From an uncultured Bacillota bacterium (GTDB lineage: Bacteria; Bacillota_I; Bacilli_A; RFN20; CAG-826), in NCBI GenBank assembly GCA_937876465.1, contig CALEHV010000043.1, positions 1 to 64,000 of the forward strand: a stretch of 64,000 bases of DNA, in the 5' to 3' direction. The notes below the pieces were generated by a model. That model did no database searches. It was not told where the DNA came from and saw nothing but the letters and a program-made list of their open reading frames with translations. Shown here in pieces: positions 45,495 through 54,005 of this stretch (the stretch's first letter is position 1; every line of letters starts with the position of its first letter). A program made the position numbers and the translations under genes.

Positions 45495-46707
45495 AGAAGT
45501 TGATACATTATTATCATTTATTGGTAATGGCAAAGTTAATATTGTTGCTGGTTTAAGAAGAGCTGGAAAGACTTATCTATTAGATACAGTTTTTGTAAAC
45601 AAACTAATTAATGAACTAAAAACCTATGTTGAAAAAGATATTGGTATTCTTTACCTTGATAGTGTCGATAAAGACATAAGAACAGAGGTTCAACTCGACT
45701 CTGCGCTTGCTAATTTAGCTAAAAATAATAAGAAAATCATCATTATTGATGAAGTTCAGTTAGCAACTGGCTTTGTTAATTCATTAAAAGCATTTGTAAA
45801 AATGCATCCAGAGATTGCCGTTTTTGTAACTGGATCTAATAGTGATATTCTTTCTAAACAGATTATTGCTATGTTCCAAGGTTCTGCAGAAACGCTTATT
45901 ATAAATCCACTAACATATAAAGAAATAATAGAAGAAATTCCTGACTATCCTATTGATACTTATGTTGCTTATGGTGGGTTGCCATATATTGTATTAGAAA
46001 AGCAAGAGAAAAAAGCGATTGAATTAGAAAAGATATTTAAAGAGTTATACGAAAGAGATGTTGAATCCAAAATAAATAAAACTTTGAAGTATTTATCAAC
46101 TGTCCACGCAAAAGAATTAATCAATTTAATTTCTTCTTCAGCTTCTCCGGTTAGCCCAGCTTCGATTGCGAAGAAGTTTTTGCATGGTTTAAGTAGGAAG
46201 GGATTAGATGAGGTTATTGTCGTAAAAGAAATCAACGACATTTTATCTATTCTTGAAGATTGCTTTTTATTAAAGCACATTTTAATAGACGATTATGAAA
46301 AAAGAACACCATTAGAGAATATTGGTCTTAATAAAAAATACTACTTTGCTGACAATGGTTTAAGGTACATTAAATGTTTTGACTTATCAAAGGCTATGGG
46401 CTATTGCTTAGAAAATGCTGTATTTATTCATCTTTCCAAGAGAGGAATTATTCCGACAGGTTATCTTATGCTTGGAGAGAAAAATGACATAGTCGGTGAA
46501 ATTGATTTTGATTATATGTTCGAAAAGAAGCAATATCTTCTCCAAGTTACTCACACAATTAACGAAAAGGATTATAAAAGAGAGATTGGGAATCTTAAAG
46601 ATTTACCTTCTTCATTCATAAAACAAGTTGTATATATGAATAACATAACTGGAAAAGAGGAAGAAGGAATTACTTATCTACGCGGCAAAGAATTCTTTAC
46701 TAAATAA
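45472..46707 (+). CDS. AAA_14/DUF4143 family ATPase
   Basis: 411 residues. Walker A is AGLRRAGKT (about 26-34), Walker B KKIIIIDEVQ, sensor FVTGSNSDIL, followed by LNPLTYKEI-type and AYGGLPYIV motifs. The C-terminal DUF4143 part carries a PD-(D/E)xK-like E-I-D-F...LLQVTHT pattern. This ATPase family is widespread in accessory regions and its role is not settled. Its tight overlap with the P-loop-less protein suggests that the two work together. Confidence 0.82.
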   Translation: MADFQRTKEVDTLLSFIGNGKVNIVAGLRRAGKTYLLDTVFVNKLINELKTYVEKDIGILYLDSVDKDIRTEVQLDSALANLAKNNKKIIIIDEVQLATGFVNSLKAFVKMHPEIAVFVTGSNSDILSKQIIAMFQGSAETLIINPLTYKEIIEEIPDYPIDTYVAYGGLPYIVLEKQEKKAIELEKIFKELYERDVESKINKTLKYLSTVHAKELINLISSSASPVSPASIAKKFLHGLSRKGLDEVIVVKEINDILSILEDCFLLKHILIDDYEKRTPLENIGLNKKYYFADNGLRYIKCFDLSKAMGYCLENAVFIHLSKRGIIPTGYLMLGEKNDIVGEIDFDYMFEKKQYLLQVTHTINEKDYKREIGNLKDLPSSFIKQVVYMNNITGKEEEGITYLRGKEFFTK

Positions 46708-46712
46708 GAATT

Positions 46713-47144
46713 GTGCATACTTACTCAACTCAATTAGCGCCATCTATTTATGTATTTAGCGATCATATTGAAGTTTTTTCTTACGGGAATCCACTGTCTG
46801 TTCAACCTAAAGAAGAGTTCCTAGATGGTGTTTCAAAGCCTATCAACCCTAAACTCATGGATATTTTCATGAAAATTCATAAATCAGAACCAAGTGGTAA
46901 AGGCGTTAATACGATTAAGAAAAAGTATGGTGAAGACGCTTTTGTAATGAATAGTGAGTCTTTTACTGTTTCTATTCCGTTTAATGAATTAGCTTTGGAG
47001 GATAATGTCCCTCAAGATGTCCTTCAACAATCCGAGATAGATATTCTTATCGAAGCAATTAAGAAAAACCCAAATATAACCAGAGCAGAATTGGTTAAGC
47101 TTATTGGCAAGACTATCAAAACTGTGGGAAGAATAATTGTTTGA
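46713..47144 (+). pseudogene. Remnant of an AlbA_2/HATPase_c_4 (RecG-like) transcriptional regulator
   Basis: 143 codons show the C-terminal part of this family: IYVFSDHIEVFSYG, NPKLMDIFMK, SGKGVNTIKKKYG and the beginning of a winged helix (ITRAELVKLIGKT). The N-terminal AlbA_2 DNA-binding domain is missing and the end stops inside the winged helix. It directly abuts the ATPase gene stop, which marks a deletion or insertion joint. Confidence 0.65.
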
Positions 47145-47151
47145 TTGGAAA

Positions 47152-47176
47152 ATGAAAGGAATTTTCCTTTCATAAT
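47152..47176. terminator. Perfect palindrome, possible terminator
   Basis: ATGAAAGGAA and TTCCTTTCAT flank TT, giving a 22-base perfect palindrome just after the remnant gene. There is no T-tract, so a protein-binding site is equally possible. Confidence 0.35.
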
Positions 47177-47307
47177 CAGAAATCTATATGACGAAATACA
47201 AAAATGCCAAACATTATCTCAATATGATTTATTAGAAACGGAACTTTGAAATAGAAAAATAACTAAAAAATATGGCTGTCATTTTAAAAAATATTTGCTG
47301 ATAGTAT

Positions 47308-48219
47308 TCATAATTTAAATTTGTTTCTAAAGTTGTATTTATCAAGCACATTTTTCTTTCTTTTCAAATCGACATGTGTATATATTTCAGTAGTGGATAT
47401 TGATGAATGACCCATCAGTTCTTGAACAGTTCTCAAATCGCCTCCATTTGATAAAAGATTTGTGGCAAAAGTATGTCTTAGACAATGAGGGGTATATGTA
47501 CTAGAAATATGCAACTCTTTTAGCAATTGTTTAAACAGTGAATCTATTGAATGAGTTCCTAGTCTTTCTTTATTTTTGTTCAAAAAAAGATAATCGTTTT
47601 GGCATTCAACACTTTTTCTTATTCTCCAATATCTTTGAAGATTAGACCAGCAATCATTGTTTGGGATATATGCGATTCTTTCTTTCTTTCCTTTTCCATG
47701 AATGATAATTATTCTGCTGGCAAAGTCAATGTCGTTGATTTTAATGGTACTTGCTTCATTGATACGGATACCAGTAGTTATTAGCAAATCAAATAATGCT
47801 AAATCGCGATTAGATTTGAAGCAATCATACATAGATGTGCATTTGCTTCTTTGACTATATAGGTGAAAGAGCATTTTTTTGATGATTGATATCGGCATTG
47901 TCTTTGGGATGCTTTTTTCATCTTTAATGTTTAAAGCAATCTCTTTAGTGTAATTGACTTTAATTTTCTTATTAACTTTTAAATAATCCAAAAATAACGA
48001 TATCGATATTCTTTTCCTTTTTATTGATGATGCTTTATAACCACCTTTTATTAGTGATTGAAAATAAGATGCAACAGTCATTTTGCTTAACAAATTGTCC
48101 TTAAAATGCGAAATGAATAAAGATACATCATATTTATATGCACTTATTGTTTCTTTGCTCTTGTTAGATGATGATTTCAAGTGATCTACATATTCATCCA
48201 GTAATTTCATCATTTTCAT
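47308..48219 (-). CDS. Tyrosine recombinase (XerC/D-like integrase)
   Basis: 303 residues, the usual length of Xer-type recombinases. The N-terminal SAM-like DNA-binding domain (about 5-90) is followed by the catalytic domain with Arg in TTGIRINEA, the HCLRHTFA box, the His in ELMGHSS and the nucleophile Tyr in TEIYTHVD. AGGAGGA lies 8 bases before the ATG. It is the only complete recombinase in the island and could move parts of it. XerC/XerD housekeeping function cannot be excluded, but its place among accessory genes favours a mobile role. Confidence 0.9.
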   Translation of the reverse strand: MKMMKLLDEYVDHLKSSSNKSKETISAYKYDVSLFISHFKDNLLSKMTVASYFQSLIKGGYKASSIKRKRISISLFLDYLKVNKKIKVNYTKEIALNIKDEKSIPKTMPISIIKKMLFHLYSQRSKCTSMYDCFKSNRDLALFDLLITTGIRINEASTIKINDIDFASRIIIIHGKGKKERIAYIPNNDCWSNLQRYWRIRKSVECQNDYLFLNKNKERLGTHSIDSLFKQLLKELHISSTYTPHCLRHTFATNLLSNGGDLRTVQELMGHSSISTTEIYTHVDLKRKKNVLDKYNFRNKFKL

Positions 48220-48309
48220 ACTTTCTATTCCTCCTGTTTTTTGTTTGTAAATATAACAAGAAATTGATAAAATTTTCTTACAATAATTAGGAATTATGGA
48301 GACAAAACA

Positions 48310-49623
48310 ATGGGTATTTTTGATTTTGAAAAATCATTGATCCACAATGATGAAACCATAGGCAATAGTGATTATTTTTCAGAGTTGCTACAACAACCAA
48401 GAAGCAGTCATAAGAGAAACTCAGCAAAAGATGTTACAGTTTCAAACATATTCTCCAAAAGACAATGTTGGTCATTTTCTTCTTTAAAAAACGTTTTTTT
48501 CATCAACACAAAATTAAGCAATTTTTCATTTCAAAGTTGTTATTTGGATGGATGTTGTTTCATTAATGATAAGAAAAAGAAATGGCTTCATACAGTTTAT
48601 TACACCAATTCTTTTGTAAAGAACACAACTTTTAAAAAAATCGATTTTACCAATGTAGATTTTTCAAATGCTATTTTCCAAAACTGCATTTTTTATTCAG
48701 TCTCTTTTAGATCATGCAATTTTATGCACTCAAAATTTATTAATTGTTCATTTAGATTTGTTTCAATGCGATATTCTAATTTTGAGTATTCTATGTTTAT
48801 AAATCCTTCCATAAGTTCATCCGTCTTATCGTTTAATCAATCACCATACATTATTGGTGGCATTGAAATGGTTAAAAATGGTAAATATATTAGACTCAAT
48901 CAAAAAGGTGTCTTCATGAAAGCTAATGAATATGGCGATTATTTTCAAGACTTTATTAATTATTATTTAAAAAAAAACGAATTCTTCCCTCTTGTTAATC
49001 TTTATATGAATTTAAAAGAAGTCGAAAAAGCAAAAGAAGTTGCTTCAATGGGATTTAAAAAGGCAATCATGTTAAATAATCATGAACTAGCTTTTTCGTT
49101 TGCCAGATTGATTAATTATTATGGATTTTTATCTTTTGATGAAAAAAATAGCCTTCTTGAATTTGCGAATCAATCATTAGTACAGCAAGAAAATAACGAT
49201 TATTTAAAAGAAAGATTCTTTTCAATTCAAAATATTGAAGAAGAATTGTTATATCGACCATCTCAAGGCAGCATGCTTGTTGCAATTTTTAAAACTAATT
49301 TGCTCGAGGGTGATGAAAGACTAAATGATACATTAAAAGATATCGATGAATTTGGTGAGGGGTTTAGCGATGAAAATGGATATCATGTTTTAAAAGTCTC
49401 GCACAACTCTCCGTTCGAAATAGTTTGTTTGATTGTAGGGTTTATTGGGAGTGTTGCTTCTATTTCAAGCGTTATCGATACGGTTATCAAAAAAATCAAG
49501 GAGCGGAAAGCTAAAAAAGATAGCCGCAACAACGAAGTTGATAATGTTGCTATTTCTGGGGCGAATGTCACCATTACATATTCTGATGGCAAGGTAATAA
49601 GAATTGAAAAAAAGATAAACTAA
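48310..49623 (+). CDS. Pentapeptide-repeat protein with C-terminal membrane segment
   Basis: 437 residues. A run of pentapeptide-like repeats (A/S-x-F-x-x pattern, for example FTNVDFSNAIFQNCIF and FRSCNFMHSKFINCSF) fills about residues 60-165 and would form a right-handed beta helix. A helical part follows (about 190-340), then a hydrophobic segment (about 368-392, IVCLIVGFIGSVASI) and a basic tail. It diverges from the integrase gene. Pentapeptide proteins of this mixed architecture occur in defence islands, but the function here is unknown. Its end overlaps a convergent gene by four bases. Confidence 0.7.
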   Translation: MGIFDFEKSLIHNDETIGNSDYFSELLQQPRSSHKRNSAKDVTVSNIFSKRQCWSFSSLKNVFFINTKLSNFSFQSCYLDGCCFINDKKKKWLHTVYYTNSFVKNTTFKKIDFTNVDFSNAIFQNCIFYSVSFRSCNFMHSKFINCSFRFVSMRYSNFEYSMFINPSISSSVLSFNQSPYIIGGIEMVKNGKYIRLNQKGVFMKANEYGDYFQDFINYYLKKNEFFPLVNLYMNLKEVEKAKEVASMGFKKAIMLNNHELAFSFARLINYYGFLSFDEKNSLLEFANQSLVQQENNDYLKERFFSIQNIEEELLYRPSQGSMLVAIFKTNLLEGDERLNDTLKDIDEFGEGFSDENGYHVLKVSHNSPFEIVCLIVGFIGSVASISSVIDTVIKKIKERKAKKDSRNNEVDNVAISGANVTITYSDGKVIRIEKKIN

Positions 49624-50760
49624 TATCTTTTATAAATAAGTTTTAATAAGTACGTCTTGTTATCATATTCTTCGTATTGTTCTACAGCATCTGTCTTTAT
49701 TTTATAAAGATAGCCATTATTAATTCTTTTAACATTAAAGAAATCCTCGTTCGTTAATATAATCGAAGAATAATTAATAACTAATGTTTCACATTTTTTA
49801 ATTGTTTCTAAATCGAAGAATTCTTTTGAAAACCAGGAAAAATAATTCAGCTCTTGCAAAGAAGGTAAACCGTTATCCTTTAACGACATGTTGATTAAAA
49901 AGGAAGATGCTTGAAAGCGAGCGTTTATTTCGATTGCGTATAGTGTGTTTTTTCGATCACGCATAAAATCGACACCACATATACCTCTATATCCAAACAA
50001 TTGCATCTTATGGGCAATTTCTTTAGCTGCAAAATAAGATGACTTAAGAATTTCGTTACCAAGTATTTCGTTAGCATTGATAAAGTCTGCGCCTTGATAT
50101 GATTGCCTTTTTAGGTCGATTATTTGTATGGATGGTTGGAATATTATTACATCTTTTTCACTTATCAAAATATGTCTATTAAAGCTAATTGTGTTTTCAA
50201 TAAATTCAGAAACAAGGTAAGTGGTTTCGGGTTTTGTTTCTAGTAATAACTCATCCTTTCTTAATAAAAGAGTATTGTCACATCCTGCGCCATAAGGCTG
50301 TTGCAGAACGAACAATTCAGTATCCTTAAAATATGATGAAAGAGCTTTGTCATTTATTTGAGAACCTTTCAAAACAACATATTTCGGAAATTGAAAAGAA
50401 GACAAATTGAATAGTTTTCGAAATTCGATTTTATTATTAAATAAATCAACAACTTTTTTATCGTTTACAACAAGAAAATTATTTTTAAATAATTTCAGCA
50501 TCAAAAGAATATGCTCGGCATTGATTATAAAACATGAATTTTGTATTGTGTTTCAAAGACATTTCGTTTTTGATTTGTTTTTCTATAAATTCGCTTTGGG
50601 CAGCATCTGACGCTAAATTTGGAGTTCTTATCTGCTTGAATGAAATATGGTTCGAATCATTGCTCCCATATAAAGAAATTGTTTTGCTAAAAAAGTCTCC
50701 ACAATCATCGACATCAGATTGTTTGTTTCCAATCCAAATAAAACAATTATTGTTAAACAT
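49620..50760 (-). pseudogene. ATP-grasp ligase gene split by a frameshift
   Basis: Two overlapping frames together give one ATP-grasp protein. The first (50760 to 50485) is the pre-ATP-grasp domain, starting FIWIGNKQSDVDDCG and ending FDAEII. The second (50501 to 49620) continues with NNFLVVNDKKVVDLF, the ATP-binding QQPYGAGCDN and the metal-binding end IEINARFQASSF. They overlap by about 20 bases and are offset by one base, so either a single extra base has split the gene or the two parts are translated as a coupled pair. ATP-grasp ligases of this type join amino acids or peptides. Confidence 0.6.
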
Positions 50761-50846
50761 AATTCCTAATTACTGTAAGAAAATATTAACAACTGCTTGT
50801 TTGGGTATAAAAAACCATTGTTTATAACAAACAAGGTCAAATGATG

Positions 50847-50852
50847 TATAAT
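50847..50852 (+). promoter_or_regulatory. -10 box of the Thoeris-like operon
   Basis: TATAAT at 50847-50852 precedes the thsA ATG by 10 bases with no ribosome binding site, so a leaderless or near-leaderless message is expected. The -35 match is weak. Confidence 0.45.
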
Positions 50853-50862
50853 AATTTTAAAT

Positions 50863-51705
50863 ATGTGGAAAAAGAAAAATGCAATCAAATCTCTAAATTG
50901 GTCTTTATCTATTTCTTCTTTTATTGGGGCACTTTTGTCTTTTATATTACTTCCAAGTAATTTTTGGTGGATTGGGCTAATTATATTCGTAGCAACATTT
51001 ATAATAGTGTTCTTCGCAATATATTTAGTTTTAAGATTCAAAAAACGCCACAGAATCTCTGGTAGAGGCTCGGTTTTTATTGAATCTAGGTATGGTAATG
51101 TTTTAAACATTAAAAAGGACAAACGTGAAAAATTAAAACCGGTTGTTGTAATTCCTGTTAATTCTTCGTTTGACACTATAGTGGAAGATAGCCCAAGCAT
51201 TGTAGACAGAATTGTTGAGGGGACTTCAATTCATGGACAATGGTTAAGACAATATGCTTCAACACCTGAATTATTAGAAAAACTTGATATGGATATTAGT
51301 CAATTTATTGCTAACAAACATTGGGTTCCTATTAAAGTGCTAGACAATAAAAGAGGTAAGAAAGATGTTTATCCTCTAGGAAGCTATGTATTCATTGAAT
51401 CAAACGATTGTATCTTTTTGTTATTCGCGCTAACTGAATTTAACGAACATAATAAAGTTGTAAAAAAAGATGCCGAGGAATTTACTATCTTAATGAAAAA
51501 ACTTATGGATATCACTGATGAATGTGCTGGTAAACACGTCTATATTCCTATAATGGGAACAAAAATTGCTCTTTTTGGAATTGATGATTTAGCTTCATTT
51601 GAATATATAAAGAATGCAGCCTTAAATAAAAAATGTTCCTTGAGGGCATCTATATCTATCGTTATTTATGAAGCTTCTAGGGATAAAGTTTCTATTTATG
51701 ATTAA
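50863..51705 (+). CDS. thsA: ThsA of type II Thoeris: two-helix membrane protein with Macro domain
   Basis: 280 residues. Two transmembrane helices (about 15-36 and 42-64) are followed by a cytoplasmic Macro-type domain (about 80-280) with VVIPVNSSFDT, GTSIHGQW and VYIPIMGTK. This TM-Macro arrangement (DUF6430) is the effector of type II Thoeris, in which the TIR protein makes a histidine-ADP-ribose signal that the Macro domain binds, after which the membrane part disrupts the cell. The TIR gene follows after 11 bases, which makes the assignment firm at the level of architecture. Activity is inferred. Confidence 0.8.
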   Translation: MWKKKNAIKSLNWSLSISSFIGALLSFILLPSNFWWIGLIIFVATFIIVFFAIYLVLRFKKRHRISGRGSVFIESRYGNVLNIKKDKREKLKPVVVIPVNSSFDTIVEDSPSIVDRIVEGTSIHGQWLRQYASTPELLEKLDMDISQFIANKHWVPIKVLDNKRGKKDVYPLGSYVFIESNDCIFLLFALTEFNEHNKVVKKDAEEFTILMKKLMDITDECAGKHVYIPIMGTKIALFGIDDLASFEYIKNAALNKKCSLRASISIVIYEASRDKVSIYD

Positions 51706-51716
51706 GGAGATAGAAA

Positions 51717-52343
51717 ATGAGCCATAGAGTATTTATAAGTTTTAAAAAAGAAGATCGTCGATATAAAGATGCGATTGTTAAAAGACTTGAAGAAAAAGAA
51801 ATACAAGTTAATCATTTAGACGAAACAATTCAATCAGACAATATCGATTATGTAATGCAACAAATTCGAGATAAATGGCAAGGATCAACAACAGTTACTG
51901 TATTTTTGATAGGCGAACACTCATCAGAAAACGAGGGTGTTGATATTTATGGAAGAAATCACCAAAGCTTTATTATTAGGGAATTAAGATCGGCTCTTTC
52001 GGATAGGGACGGAAATCCTCGCGATGGCATTTTGGGTGTTGTTTTGCCAGAAATGGAACAAAAAGTTTATGGTGGTTCATATAAATGCGAACATTGTCAA
52101 CAAGTGATAAATGTTATTAATATAAATGATTCAACCGTAATTAGGGAGTTCTCCAAGAATTATTATTTAAAAGCAGATCAATGTGGACATTATTGCGAAG
52201 ATGGACGGTTTTGTGTTTTGTGTCGATATAGTGAATTTATGAATGACCCAGAAAAATATATTGATAGGGCATATGATAAGATTAATGAACCAATTGCTAA
52301 GTGTGTAACTTATAAAGGAATTAATCATAAAGGAAACTATTAG
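51717..52343 (+). CDS. thsB: ThsB of type II Thoeris: TIR-domain (DUF1863-like) protein
   Basis: 208 residues. The N-terminal part is a TIR-like fold: RVFISFKKEDRRYKDAI, then a helix-strand with QSTTVTVFLIGEHS-like spacing (GSTTVTVFLIGEHS) and GILGVVLP. The C-terminal half has a Cys-rich part, CEHC and CGHYCEDGRFCVLC, that could bind zinc. TIR domains of ThsB proteins consume NAD to make a signal for ThsA. AAGGAG precedes the ATG. The zinc-like insert is a detail worth comparing with known ThsB sequences. Confidence 0.8.
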   Translation: MSHRVFISFKKEDRRYKDAIVKRLEEKEIQVNHLDETIQSDNIDYVMQQIRDKWQGSTTVTVFLIGEHSSENEGVDIYGRNHQSFIIRELRSALSDRDGNPRDGILGVVLPEMEQKVYGGSYKCEHCQQVINVININDSTVIREFSKNYYLKADQCGHYCEDGRFCVLCRYSEFMNDPEKYIDRAYDKINEPIAKCVTYKGINHKGNY

Positions 52344-52368
52344 TTCACTATTCAAATAGGAAATAATT

Positions 52369-53343
52369 ATGGCAAATTCAATAGAAAGAATGGGAGTTCA
52401 TCATATAGGCGAAATTGCAGAAAATAGTGGATGGTTATTTCGTGAACAGCTAACAAATGATATCGGCATTGACGCTCACATTGAGTTTATTGATTCATCT
52501 AATAAGCCAAAACAACTAATTGCCTTACAAATAAAATCTGGTAGTAGTTGGTTTAACGAGAAAACCAAAGATTATGTTGTTTTTCGCGATATCGACGAGA
52601 GACAATATTCATATTGGACAATGAATTCTTTGCCATGCATTATAGTTCTGTATAATCCTAATGATAATACTTGTATATGGCAGGAGTTATCAAATAAAAC
52701 AATAGAAAAAACAAAAAATGGTAATGGGAAAGGTTATTTTGTTAAAATCCCACTTAACCAGATTTTTTTAGATTCTTCATCAAATGAAAAATTACTTTCA
52801 TTAACCAATCTTCCTGAACATATCGTAAATTATAATTTCCTGTTATCTCAAAAGGTGTTTATGGAAGTGATTAACAATGGTGGGGTTGTAAAACTACATT
52901 CATGTGAATGGGTGAATAAATCTAGCGGCAGGGGCGAAACGGAACTAATAATAGATGATGGGAATGAAATAAAGAAATATTCCTATCCCTATTGGTTCCC
53001 TTTTACTCCATACGAAGACGTTTTTCCGCGTTTATTTCCTTGGGCTTCTTTTTCTCCCGACGAGGAATTTTATCAAGATAGTGATGAAACACTGTGGAAA
53101 GATTTAAATTGTTGGTATGACAAAGAAGAAGATGATTGGATTGTTGTGGGAGAATCTTTTGAAGAATTTCGCAAAAGTCTTAATCCAATAAGGAGCGTTG
53201 ACCATGCTGGTGAAGTTGCTGAATATATGTTGATTCTTGCATTAAACGATTTAGGAAAATCATTTTTAAAAGTTGATGAATTCTTATCTAATGACCAACC
53301 ATATAATTCTACTAGGCCAAAAGAAGAGGATGATTATAAATGA
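52369..53343 (+). CDS. DUF4365-domain protein, nuclease-like
   Basis: 324 residues. The N-terminal domain (about 8-150) matches DUF4365: GEIAENSGWLF, NDIGIDAHIEFID and QIKSGSSWF. The D...E-x-QxK pattern is that of PD-(D/E)xK nucleases. The C-terminal part has several aromatic and acidic stretches (YWFPFTPYEDVFPRLFPW) and no motif that I know. DUF4365 proteins occur in defence islands. This one follows ThsB after 25 bases on the same strand and its stop overlaps the next start, so it belongs to the operon. It may be an added effector. Confidence 0.75.
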   Translation: MANSIERMGVHHIGEIAENSGWLFREQLTNDIGIDAHIEFIDSSNKPKQLIALQIKSGSSWFNEKTKDYVVFRDIDERQYSYWTMNSLPCIIVLYNPNDNTCIWQELSNKTIEKTKNGNGKGYFVKIPLNQIFLDSSSNEKLLSLTNLPEHIVNYNFLLSQKVFMEVINNGGVVKLHSCEWVNKSSGRGETELIIDDGNEIKKYSYPYWFPFTPYEDVFPRLFPWASFSPDEEFYQDSDETLWKDLNCWYDKEEDDWIVVGESFEEFRKSLNPIRSVDHAGEVAEYMLILALNDLGKSFLKVDEFLSNDQPYNSTRPKEEDDYK

Positions 53344-53738
53344 ATATTAAGTTATCTGAGTATAAAAATCCAAATACAATTTCGGATGAATGCGAACTAG
53401 ATCCAGCACAAGAATATGTGCTAATCGATTTTGAATCAGAATTAAAAATACAATCCGCCATTCTGATGTCTTTTCAGATAATGGATGCTCCTTCGGCTCT
53501 CAAAAATTATCATGCATGGTTATACAAAAATGGATTTGATATTAATTCGCCAAATCCAACCAATGCATTTGTATCTTCTTTTTATGGAAATATGTCATTG
53601 TGGAAGACGAATTATTCACAGGGAATAGTCGTAAAAGTTGATGGAGATGATGATTATTTCATTGTTATGGAATGTAGTTCAAAGAATAAAGGCTATAAAC
53701 ATTCGAGAGTCGTTTTGACATTAGGCGGATGTTTGTAA
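53340..53738 (+). CDS. Small unknown protein, last gene of the Thoeris-like operon
   Basis: 132 residues, start overlapping the DUF4365 stop (ATGA). The chain ends in YKHSRVVLTLGGCL and includes ALKNYHAWLYKNGFDIN and DDDYFIVMECSS. I recognise no domain. The last 96 codons are repeated at 40829-41129 with the final 201 bases identical, after another defence operon. Position and copying suggest an accessory or immunity-like component used by more than one system. Confidence 0.65.
   Translation: MNIKLSEYKNPNTISDECELDPAQEYVLIDFESELKIQSAILMSFQIMDAPSALKNYHAWLYKNGFDINSPNPTNAFVSSFYGNMSLWKTNYSQGIVVKVDGDDDYFIVMECSSKNKGYKHSRVVLTLGGCL
53438..53738 (+). repeat. 301-bp direct repeat, right copy
   Basis: Gap-free match to 40829-41129, same orientation, 12.6 kb apart. 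The 3' 201 bases are identical and the first 100 carry nine differences. Recombination between the copies would delete or duplicate the sequence between them, from the bacteriocin-like gene through the DUF4365 gene. Confidence 0.85.
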
Positions 53739-53912
53739 CATATCTTATGCAAAAAAGGAAGTAATTACTGAAATAATAATTTTCATGTATTTCTTAAATA
53801 TCATTTATAAAGAAATTCCCACGTCATAATTTCTTTGACACTTATTGGAATTTTACATTTTTATAATTGATAGGAAAATTCAATTATGATAATTTATTGA
53901 TAGGAGAAATAT

Positions 53913-54005
53913 ATGGAAACAATTTCAACTGGTTTAGAATTTAATGGTATAGACAACATTATTTGTGGTGTCAATATTCTTTGCAACACAAAATGCGGTC
54001 AATAA
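53913..54005 (+). CDS. 30-residue putative RiPP precursor peptide with three cysteines
   Basis: An ATG 5 bases after a TAGGAGA site encodes a 30-residue peptide. The first 17 residues are polar with acidic positions (leader-like, METISTGLEF then NGIDNII) and the last 13 carry Cys18, Cys24 and Cys28 with Gly and Asn (CGVNILCNTKCGQ). The radical SAM enzyme gene begins within its 3' end and an ABC exporter follows. Small Cys-rich peptides beside such enzymes are usually sactipeptide or ranthipeptide precursors with thioether links. The modification type is inferred; the gene is too short for most gene callers. Confidence 0.75.
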   Translation: METISTGLEFNGIDNIICGVNILCNTKCGQ

